From Planctomycetaceae bacterium (GTDB lineage: Bacteria; Planctomycetota; Planctomycetia; Pirellulales; Pirellulaceae): a stretch of 5,351 nt of DNA. The translations under genes were made by a program, and so were the position numbers. The notes under the pieces were generated by a model. It searched no databases. It saw nothing but the letters and a program-made list of their open reading frames with translations, and had not been told where the DNA came from. Position 1 is the first letter of the stretch. Every line of letters starts with the position of its first letter. The stretch covers positions 1 to 5,351 of the forward strand of contig REEF01000960.1 of the NCBI GenBank assembly GCA_007695205.1, read 5' to 3'. Shown here piece by piece: positions 1-5,210 of the stretch.

Positions 1-101
1 ACGCCCGAATCAACTACCAGGCCGACCCCGAACCACCGTTGCAGCCCGCAGATGCCCGGTGGCTCGACCAACAGTTGCGCGTCGCCGGACTCAGGTCGTG
101 A
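1..101 (+). CDS. 3' end of an unidentified gene (partial)
   Basis: The reading frame is open from the left edge (first full codon at 3) to a TGA at 99-101. It gives 32 residues that begin ARINYQADPEPP and end in QQLRVAGLRS. The start lies outside the window. The fragment has no low-complexity sequence, membrane segment or recognisable motif; its end looks like an amphipathic helix (ARWLDQQLR). Support for coding is the open frame plus an ordinary protein-like composition; the overlapping minus-strand frame gives an arginine- and serine-rich shadow. The gene converges on the helix-hairpin-helix gene with a 136-bp gap. I do not recognise the family. Confidence 0.5.
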   Translation, partial: ARINYQADPEPPLQPADARWLDQQLRVAGLRS

Positions 102-237
102 CTTGGCGTGTTCGTTGCCTGCAATTCCCTTGCCCTTCCAACCCCTTGTGACATCTGCCCCTTTGCCCAAGCTTCGGCCATAATCCGACTCGCGTGGTCA
201 CGGGCTTGCGAACGCATGGGGGAACCGTTGTTGATGC

Positions 238-1206
238 TCAATCGCCAAACGGCAATGGCTGCTGGTGCTTCTGCTCGGATCGCTCGGGCGGTGCAGCTTC
301 CTCGGACAACGCCGGGGGACGAGTCGCCGGTTGACATTCGTCCTCGCGACCGCGAACCACACGCTGTCCACGCAGGGCGCCGTACTGGGAGGTGATCACG
401 GTCCACCGGCCACCGCGATCGTCATCATCGCGATAGATGACGACCCAATCGTGAGTCGTTCCCGCCTCATGAGCCCGCTGGGTGTTGGAAAACAACGCGG
501 TGTAATGACGACCATCACGCTCGGTGTGCAGGATCGGCAACCAGGCTTCTCGAGTCGGATTGAAGCGTCGAGGCGCGATGCGAGGCAATCGACCTTGTCG
601 AGCCAGCCGCCGATACTGCTCGTCGATCTCCAATAACTCGTCGACCGGTACCGATCGGTCCGGTTCGTGCTGAGCGGCCTCCGTCGACGGCGGTTGGGCA
701 GCCGACGTAGGGAACCTGCCGGCCAACGATTCGCGAACGGCGCGCAGACGCTTTTCCCCCATGCCCGGAACCTTGGCCAGACGCCCATCCCGCTCCGCCG
801 CCGCCAGTTCGGTCAGCGTTTCGATGCCCAGTTGATGGTGGATCCGCTCCGCCAGCTTGGGACCGATATCCGCGACGGAACTCAAAAGCTGCTCGGGAAC
901 ATGATCGCCCCGTAATCGTACCAACATCGGCAGATCACCATGGCGAACCAAGTGCTCGATCGAACCAGCCAGCGATCTTCCGATCGCCGGCAACTGTTGC
1001 AATCCATCAGGCCCCTGCTGATCCAGAATCGTCGCGATCGGGCACTCCCAGGATCGAACCGTCGTTGCCCCCTCGCGATACGCTTTGACGCGAAACGGAT
1101 TCGCGCCCTGACCTTCCAGAAGATCCGCGATTTCCTCCAGGACCCCGGCGATGTGCTGGTTGTCCGGCGCAGTGTTCGCATCGTCGTTTTGGCCCGGATC
1201 ATTCAT
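238..1206 (-). CDS. Helix-hairpin-helix protein, PolX N-terminal-like, without polymerase domain
   Basis: The 322-residue product has two parts. Residues 17-165 resemble the N-terminal DNA-binding region of family X DNA polymerases: an 8-kDa-like helical segment (IADLLEGQGANPFRVKAYREGA, 26-47) and three helix-hairpin-helix motifs (LPAIGRSLAGSI, 72-83; VADIGPKLAERI, 111-122; VPGMGEKRLRAV, 146-157). The polymerase palm with its catalytic aspartates is missing, as is the PHP exonuclease domain of bacterial PolX. After a Pro/Ala-rich linker (166-185), residues 186-292 form a second, compact region (APRRFNP, EAWLPILHTERDGRHYTALFSN, DWVVIYRDDDD, QRVVRGRED) that I cannot assign to a named fold. A charged tail ends in QPLPFGD. 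No signal peptide or membrane segment is seen, so a cytoplasmic DNA-binding role is inferred, perhaps in repair. The ATG at 1206 is chosen because GGGAG lies 8 nt upstream. An in-frame ATG at 1242 lacks a ribosome binding site and would lie upstream of the predicted transcription start. Confidence 0.85.
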   Translation of the reverse strand: MNDPGQNDDANTAPDNQHIAGVLEEIADLLEGQGANPFRVKAYREGATTVRSWECPIATILDQQGPDGLQQLPAIGRSLAGSIEHLVRHGDLPMLVRLRGDHVPEQLLSSVADIGPKLAERIHHQLGIETLTELAAAERDGRLAKVPGMGEKRLRAVRESLAGRFPTSAAQPPSTEAAQHEPDRSVPVDELLEIDEQYRRLARQGRLPRIAPRRFNPTREAWLPILHTERDGRHYTALFSNTQRAHEAGTTHDWVVIYRDDDDRGGRWTVITSQYGALRGQRVVRGREDECQPATRPPALSEEAAPPERSEQKHQQPLPFGD

Positions 1207-1230
1207 CGGTCCGTCTCCCGCTGTACCCCC

Positions 1231-1259
1231 AGTGTACCGCATTGATAGATGGCGATCAA
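1231..1259 (-). promoter_or_regulatory. Candidate sigma-70-type promoter of the helix-hairpin-helix gene
   Basis: On the minus strand, TTGATC (1259-1254, 4/6 to consensus) and TACACT (1236-1231, 4/6) are separated by exactly 17 bp. Transcription would begin near 1224, leaving a short leader that holds the GGGAG at 1219-1215 and starts translation at 1206. The -35 box ends 2 bp from the outer edge of the inverted-repeat element at 1262. This is a pattern match only, and planctomycete promoters are poorly defined. Confidence 0.35.
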
Positions 1260-1288
1260 TCTACCCCAACATTGCATAAAGCTGCCTC

Positions 1289-1312
1289 GTAGGACGGATT
1301 GGTAATCCGTCC
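1289..1312 (+). repeat. REP-like palindrome, copy 1
   Basis: GTA is followed by a perfect 9-bp stem, GGACGGATT (1292-1300) and AATCCGTCC (1304-1312), around a 3-nt GGT loop. It matches the reverse complement of the copy at 1412-1435 in 23 of 24 positions. From memory, this 'GTAGGACGGATTGG' type of palindrome recurs in planctomycete intergenic regions. Within this window only these two copies are seen. Confidence 0.8.
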
Positions 1313-1379
1313 AGCGTTGAGCGAAACTTCGATCGCAACACCGCGGCGAAACATCACGGAAAGTGAGATCCAGCCACTA

Positions 1380-1409
1380 TTGACTTTTTCGGTTTGGCAT
1401 CGGTATGTC
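1380..1409 (+). promoter_or_regulatory. Weak candidate promoter for the DUF2306-like gene
   Basis: TTGACT (1380-1385, 5/6 to the -35 consensus) and TATGTC (1404-1409, 3/6) are 18 bp apart. Transcripts from here would carry the copy-2 palindrome as a hairpin in the 5' leader of the membrane protein gene, and the promoter would be supplied by the repeat element itself. The -10 match is poor, so this is a suggestion only. Confidence 0.2.
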
Positions 1410-1411
1410 AC

Positions 1412-1435
1412 GGACGGATTGCCAATCCGTCCTAC
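1412..1435 (-). repeat. REP-like palindrome, copy 2 (inverted)
   Basis: The 9-bp stem GGACGGATT (1412-1420) and AATCCGTCC (1424-1432) encloses a GCC loop and is followed by TAC. It is the inverted partner of the copy at 1289-1312. Read on the plus strand in the frame of the downstream membrane protein it gives GRIANPSY, which explains the odd N-terminus if translation is assumed to start at the upstream ATG at 1394. Confidence 0.8.
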
Positions 1436-1510
1436 TTTTCATGCAACGTTGGGGGTAACCGTTGGGGCGCGGGCGGCGGTGGCGTCTTTCGTCTCAGGAT
1501 ATGTTACGAT

Positions 1511-2188
1511 ATGCAGATGCCTCCACTTCGTTCCATCACGTCCGTGCAGGTGCTTGTCATGCTGGTGGCCATCCTGATCTGGAAGGTGACCGTCAGCATT
1601 GTGTGGGAGTACCGAAACTATGTGCCCCCGAATTTTGAATCGGACTTCTTGTTCGGCCGCGAATCGTATTTCTGGAACGGCTACCACGGGGCGTTCTACG
1701 TCCACTTGCTCGCCGGGCCGCCTTCGTTGATGCTGGGCACGGTGCTGATCAGCCAATCGCTGCGCCGACGGTCTTTTGCCTGGCACCGCCGTCTGGGACG
1801 GGTCCAAGTGGCGTTGGTGCTGCTGATGATCGCGCCCAGCGGCCTTTGGATGGCATGTTATGCGGCGACCGGGGCCGTTGCGGGCGTCGGCCTGGGGTTG
1901 CTGGCCCTCGCTACGGCCACCTGTGCTTGGTGTGGTTGGCGGTCGGCAGTCGCGCGGCGACTGGAGGCTCATCGCCGCTGGATGTGGCGGACGTTCCTTC
2001 TGCTGTGCTCGGCGGTCGTGCTGCGGATCCTCGGCGGCCTGGCCACCGTCCTTCAATGGGATGCCGCGTGGCTCTATTCGGCTTCGATATGGACCAGTTG
2101 GCTCGTGCCGTTGCTGGTCTTCGAGATCAGCTCGTCCAGTTCCTCTCTGGTCAAAAAGCGAACGCTGCCGTCCAACATCACAGCTTGA
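1511..2188 (+). CDS. DUF2306-like multi-pass membrane protein
   Basis: The product has 225 residues with about six predicted membrane segments (roughly 11-31, 60-82, 96-118, 121-143, 159-178, 187-204). Features that fit the DUF2306 family are YVPPNFESDFLFGR (37-50), the segment YHGAFYVHLLAGP with His65, WHRRLGRVQ with His92 (91-99), APSGLWMA (108-115) and EAHRRWMWR with His154 (152-160). The three histidines near membrane boundaries could bind a metal or haem, but the family's role is not established. The start at 1511 is chosen because AGGA (1496-1499) lies 11 nt upstream and the membrane protein begins right after it. A further ATG at 1517 is also possible. The open frame reaches back to an ATG at 1394, but that would translate the REP palindrome. 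The last 21 residues (ISSSSSSLVKKRTLPSNITA region) look unlike a family C-terminus and lie antisense to the neighbouring DUF1559 gene. Confidence 0.85.
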   Translation: MQMPPLRSITSVQVLVMLVAILIWKVTVSIVWEYRNYVPPNFESDFLFGRESYFWNGYHGAFYVHLLAGPPSLMLGTVLISQSLRRRSFAWHRRLGRVQVALVLLMIAPSGLWMACYAATGAVAGVGLGLLALATATCAWCGWRSAVARRLEAHRRWMWRTFLLLCSAVVLRILGGLATVLQWDAAWLYSASIWTSWLVPLLVFEISSSSSSLVKKRTLPSNITA

Positions 2189-2865
2189 ACGCCGCCCGGA
2201 TGCGGTGTGCGGACGGAGGTTTCCGGCCCGCGTCCCCAGGAGGTGTCCAGGTTGCGAAGCCAAGGTTCGATCGCCTCGGTGGGCTCCATCCAGGGCAGCG
2301 AGTGCGCTTCGTTCACTTCGATCACCAGCAGGACGGTGTGAGCATCGCCGGGGATGTCGGACAGCTTTCGCGACGAGGTCGACTGGAAGCAACCGAAAGG
2401 GGCCACGACGGCCAAATAGTTCGCGTGGTTGTCCGGGCTGACAACCGAAGGGCAGCGGTAGACGGAAAGAGACACCTCGGACGCGTGCTGATTGACGGGG
2501 TCATCCCAAGGCTTGGTCAGATCGATCCTGTCGTACAACGCCGCTTGTTCGATAAACGGCAAAATCAACGTCCGCCAACTGTGCAACGGTTTGCCATCCG
2601 CATCGACCGTATAGACCGGCGGCAAGCACTCGTATTCCGCTGCGTAATTTCGCAGTGCCCACGCGATGTTCTTCAAATTGTTGGCGCATTGAGAACGCCG
2701 CGCCGGTTCCCTGGCCGAACGAACGGCTGGAAGCAACAGCGCGGCCAGCACGACGAGGATGCCCAGCAGTACTAGGCCCTGAATCAACCGCCGCGCGACC
2801 GGGCTCTTCTGCCCCACCGGTGGATCGCCTTCGGTCCGCGGACTTTCGTAAGGATTTTCTTCCAT
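2074..2865 (-). CDS. DUF1559-like protein with H-X9-DG motif, single membrane anchor
   Basis: The 263-residue product starts with a short cytoplasmic tail carrying NPYESP (4-9), a tag seen on many planctomycete membrane proteins. One membrane helix follows (about 28-46, LIQGLVLLGILVVLAALLLP), then AVRSAREPARRSQCANNLKNIAWAL (47-71), which matches the start of DUF1559 proteins. The extracytoplasmic part includes LPFIEQAALYDRIDLTKPWD (102-121) and VYRCPS (135-140). The family signature H-X9-DG is present at His222 and Asp232-Gly233, followed by SVRFL. The usual prepilin cleavage site GFTLVE before the helix is absent, so the protein is probably an uncleaved membrane protein and not a processed pseudopilin. 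The DUF1559 function is unknown. Only a weak GGGA lies upstream of the start. It is co-directional with the glycosidase-like gene, 60 bp downstream of it. Its last 38 codons overlap the DUF2306-like gene. Confidence 0.88.
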   Translation of the reverse strand: MEENPYESPRTEGDPPVGQKSPVARRLIQGLVLLGILVVLAALLLPAVRSAREPARRSQCANNLKNIAWALRNYAAEYECLPPVYTVDADGKPLHSWRTLILPFIEQAALYDRIDLTKPWDDPVNQHASEVSLSVYRCPSVVSPDNHANYLAVVAPFGCFQSTSSRKLSDIPGDAHTVLLVIEVNEAHSLPWMEPTEAIEPWLRNLDTSWGRGPETSVRTPHPGGVQAVMLDGSVRFLTREELDELISKTSNGTSQLVHIEAE

Positions 2866-2925
2866 CGAGCTAAATCCCAGAAAAAAAGTGCGTTGTGTTA
2901 CCCCAACTCCGAAAGATGCCGACGT

Positions 2926-5163
2926 TCATCGATGATCCGGGCTGGTACGCTGGATCTCGTCGGTATCCAAGGCGCGATGGTACAATCGCACCTCGTCTAA
3001 CTGGCCTTGGAAGTGTGCCGTGTGGTCTTGCGCGAAAGAGCCCAGAACCAACGGCGAGTTTCTCGGGGCATGGATGGGGCCGGGGCGTTCCAAGACGCCG
3101 ACCTGATGGCCGTCGAGGAAGATTCGCATCATGTGCCCGTCAAAGGTTCCTACCAGATGCACCCAACGACCCAGCGGCAATGGCCGGTCGGCACGCAACG
3201 AATGACTCCATCGCGTTTGCGGGATTTGGAACGTGGGGCGTCCATTGTAAAGCCCCAGCCGATAGCCGGACGTTCCCTGCCCGAACACGCAGTTGACGAT
3301 CCAGCGGTCGTTCTGGTCCGCCGTTTCGGTACGGACCCAGCATTCGATCGTCATGGTTTCCTTGGGGAACAATCGCGGGTCGGCAGGCACCAGCACGGCT
3401 CCGCCTTCGCAGACCAGCGATCGACCTCGCCGGCCCTGGCTACGAGCGATCTGATGCAAACGTCCGCCCAGCCGATGACCGGAATAGTCGTAAATGACCG
3501 GACTGTTGTCCGGTTCGTCAAACGTCCACCATGCGACCAGCCCTTCGGGCGCGTCCGGGCGGATCACGTGTTTTCTGAGCATGCGACGAGTGCTTTGCTG
3601 GTGCGCCAGCCAATCGCGATAGACGCGGTCGTACGGGCCCAGCCCCAGGTCCTCGGGGATGAGCTGCGAGGGACGATGCTCGGGTTGCGAAAACACTCGG
3701 TGGACCGCGTCCAAGTAGCCGAACCCGTATTCGCGATACGGCGCGATGTAGTGCCCTTCGCCCCATTCGTTCCAGTTGTCCAGCAACAGCATGCGGCTGC
3801 CCAGTTGACCCGAGGGGATCTCTTGGGCGATAAACTGCTTGGCCTGCTCCAGCAGCGAGCCGAATTCTGCGGGCGGGATCTTCCAGATACTGCCCTCGTC
3901 ATGCCATCCGCTCCAAGCTTGCGAGACGGTAACCACCTGGGGCAGGATGTCGATTTGCTGCGTCCGGCGAATGGAATTCATCTGCGCATCGATGGCCTGT
4001 TCGGGAGTCGGATCGTTGGCGATCGGCCAGACGTAGGCAAACGTATAGTCCAAGCCCAAGTCCTTCATCCGCTGTAAATGCTGCGGGTCCAGCCCTCGGT
4101 ACTCGCCCAAGAGAATCAGCCCGTCGAATCCGGCTTGGCGGCACGCTTGACGCATCTTGTCCAGGGCCGCGGCGACCTGATCGATGCCGCCCAGGTCGTC
4201 CACCAGGAATTCCGGGCGATAGATGAACAGAACGGGCCGGTTGTCGATCTTCAGGTAACTGGGATGCTGGAAGTAGTTTTCGATCCAGAATGGCAGCAGG
4301 TTCTCCATCAAGTCGGCTTCGTCGGCCACACCGGCCTGGCCACGACTCTGATTCTCCCACATGATCGTGAATCGCAGGTGATCGACATGGCGCGAATGAA
4401 ACAGGGCTTCGTGAATCGCGCTGCTGAAACGCATCCGGACGGGACCGCCTTGACTGGATCGATACCAACAATAGATGAAGAACGAGATCCCATGCTCGAC
4501 CGCCCAGACGGTCTCCCAATCAGCGACTTCCGGATGATGTTGCGCGTAGAAGCCAAGGACGGGAGTGCGTTCCGGGTGCTTGAGAATGTTGTTCCACATC
4601 TCGGGCCGATCCTCCTCCCACAGCGGGCAATGGTGGGCTCCCACCAGGATCTCCGTGGGCGCGGGGTTCGGAGCGGGGATCGTATCGGTATCGGGAACCT
4701 CGATCGCAGGCAAGAATCGCATCGGATGACTTGCCCTGGCCAGCACCCGATCGCCTTGTACGGCGACGAAGGTCATCTGACCGTAGACAGCAGCGTCGGC
4801 CGTGACACGCCAACGGAACTCGCGTTCTTCGAACGGCGGGAGCGTGATCGTTACGGCCGCCTGCTGTCCGGCGGCCAGTCGCATCGGGTGAGGAAGATCC
4901 AGACGACCGGTGATCGTCAGCGGTGCATCGCTATCGTTATCGCACCACAGGCTGACGGTCACGTTACGACCGACGCGGGTCAGCCCCTTATCGCACAGGA
5001 AATCATGGACCACGATGGGGCTGGATGCCGCTTCAAGCCGATCGCAGCCCCACCCATCATCGGCCGGCATCCAGGACACCCAACCGACGATCGCGGCCAG
5101 CATCCATGTCCTCGTTCCCCGCCACCTGCCGGCCGATTGACCGGTTGCGACGCGAACACTCAT
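2926..5163 (-). CDS. Exported GH99/WbsX-like glycosidase with C-terminal LamG domain
   Basis: The 745-residue product begins with a likely signal peptide: basic residues at 13-18 (RWRGTR), then a hydrophobic core 20-33. Residues 48-152 look like an all-beta Ig-like domain. Residues 170-492 match the GH99-like/WbsX family: EILVGAHHCPLW (171-182), TPVLGFYAQHHPEVADWE (200-217), FFIYCWYRS (228-236), FTIMWEN (265-271), YLKIDNRPVLFIYRP (303-317), and LDNWNEWGEGHYIAP (461-475) with GYLDAVHRVF at the end. Glu466 and Glu469 in NEWGEG have the E-x-x-E spacing of the GH99 catalytic pair, so hydrolysis of an alpha-linked glycan is plausible. After a linker, residues 541-735 form a LamG/concanavalin-like domain (GLVAWWTFDE, MTIECWVRT, RWVHLVGTFDG, MRIFLDG, GQLDEVRLYHRAL), probably for carbohydrate binding or surface retention. 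The start at 5163 has AAAGGA 6 nt upstream; the in-frame ATG at 5199 would translate the leader repeat. The protein probably acts outside the cytoplasm in polysaccharide use; the substrate cannot be told. Confidence 0.88.
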   Translation of the reverse strand: MSVRVATGQSAGRWRGTRTWMLAAIVGWVSWMPADDGWGCDRLEAASSPIVVHDFLCDKGLTRVGRNVTVSLWCDNDSDAPLTITGRLDLPHPMRLAAGQQAAVTITLPPFEEREFRWRVTADAAVYGQMTFVAVQGDRVLARASHPMRFLPAIEVPDTDTIPAPNPAPTEILVGAHHCPLWEEDRPEMWNNILKHPERTPVLGFYAQHHPEVADWETVWAVEHGISFFIYCWYRSSQGGPVRMRFSSAIHEALFHSRHVDHLRFTIMWENQSRGQAGVADEADLMENLLPFWIENYFQHPSYLKIDNRPVLFIYRPEFLVDDLGGIDQVAAALDKMRQACRQAGFDGLILLGEYRGLDPQHLQRMKDLGLDYTFAYVWPIANDPTPEQAIDAQMNSIRRTQQIDILPQVVTVSQAWSGWHDEGSIWKIPPAEFGSLLEQAKQFIAQEIPSGQLGSRMLLLDNWNEWGEGHYIAPYREYGFGYLDAVHRVFSQPEHRPSQLIPEDLGLGPYDRVYRDWLAHQQSTRRMLRKHVIRPDAPEGLVAWWTFDEPDNSPVIYDYSGHRLGGRLHQIARSQGRRGRSLVCEGGAVLVPADPRLFPKETMTIECWVRTETADQNDRWIVNCVFGQGTSGYRLGLYNGRPTFQIPQTRWSHSLRADRPLPLGRWVHLVGTFDGHMMRIFLDGHQVGVLERPGPIHAPRNSPLVLGSFAQDHTAHFQGQLDEVRLYHRALDTDEIQRTSPDHR

Positions 5164-5169
5164 GATTGT

Positions 5170-5175
5170 TCCTTT
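5170..5175 (-). promoter_or_regulatory. Ribosome binding site fixing the glycosidase start
   Basis: AAAGGA on the minus strand sits 6 nt before the ATG at 5163-5161. No comparable site precedes the in-frame ATG at 5199, so this site decides the start and leaves the tandem repeat in the untranslated leader. Confidence 0.65.
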
Positions 5176-5210
5176 CTTCACGGGGCCTGGCGTCTTCACG
5201 GCGCCTGGCG
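5175..5210. repeat. 18-bp tandem direct duplication in the glycosidase leader
   Basis: Two adjacent 18-nt units (5175-5192 and 5193-5210) are identical except at one position: TCTTCACGGGGCCTGGCG, then the same with GGCGCC in place of GGGGCC. The duplication lies 11 to 47 nt upstream of the start codon, directly next to the ribosome binding site. On the minus strand each unit reads CGCCAGGC-(C/G)CCGTGAAGA. It could be a recent slippage event, or it could affect leader folding. Confidence 0.8.

Larger units (their letters stand above)
1262..1457. repeat. REPIN/MITE-like element with about 50-bp terminal inverted repeats
   Basis: The left arm (1262-1312) and the reverse complement of the right arm (1457-1412) align along their length. 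Both begin TACCCC, continue AAC(A/G)TTGCAT, differ by a 6-nt length change, then share a 24-nt block that differs at one base. The arms are 51 and 46 nt and enclose 99 bp (1313-1411) that are not inverted copies of each other and contain no convincing gene. The element fills most of the 304-bp divergent gap between the helix-hairpin-helix and DUF2306 genes. Structure and size fit a non-autonomous mobile element or a paired REP unit. A TA ends both arms and could be part of the repeat or a 2-bp target duplication. No transposase is in the window. Confidence 0.75.

Noticed and set aside
102..237. Possible small gene or RNA in the convergent gap
   Set aside because: The frames crossing it give compositionally odd peptides that run antisense into the helix-hairpin-helix gene. 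No tRNA-like fold or strong hairpin with a T-run was found.
1439..2392. 317-codon minus-strand open frame across the DUF2306 gene
   Set aside because: It is codon-aligned with the plus-strand membrane protein gene and gives a His/Arg/Gln-rich product typical of the antisense of a hydrophobic protein.
1846..2775. 309-codon plus-strand open frame across the DUF1559 gene
   Set aside because: It is codon-aligned with the DUF1559 gene on the other strand and has an arginine/glutamine/valine-rich shadow composition. The minus-strand frame carries the H-X9-DG motif and membrane helix.
2898..2907. TTACCCCAAC, resembling the outer end of the repeat element's arms
   Set aside because: The match stops after 10 nt with no TTGCAT and no palindrome beyond it. 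It is probably chance, though it could be a remnant of an arm.
2866..2925. Possible terminator between the glycosidase and DUF1559 genes (GTTG...CAAC followed by seven T on the minus strand)
   Set aside because: The stem is only 4 bp with an 8-nt loop and is separated from the T-run by 4 nt. This is too weak to call.
2926..5163. Lipoprotein signal at Cys40 (DGWGC)
   Set aside because: The lipobox normally has Leu at -3 and a small residue at -2. Here these are Gly and Trp, so a lipoprotein call is not supported.
5164..5199. Longer N-terminus of the glycosidase starting at 5199
   Set aside because: It would translate part of the 18-bp repeat and the ribosome binding site itself, and would place 12 non-hydrophobic residues (MKTPGPVKKGTI) before an otherwise normal signal peptide.
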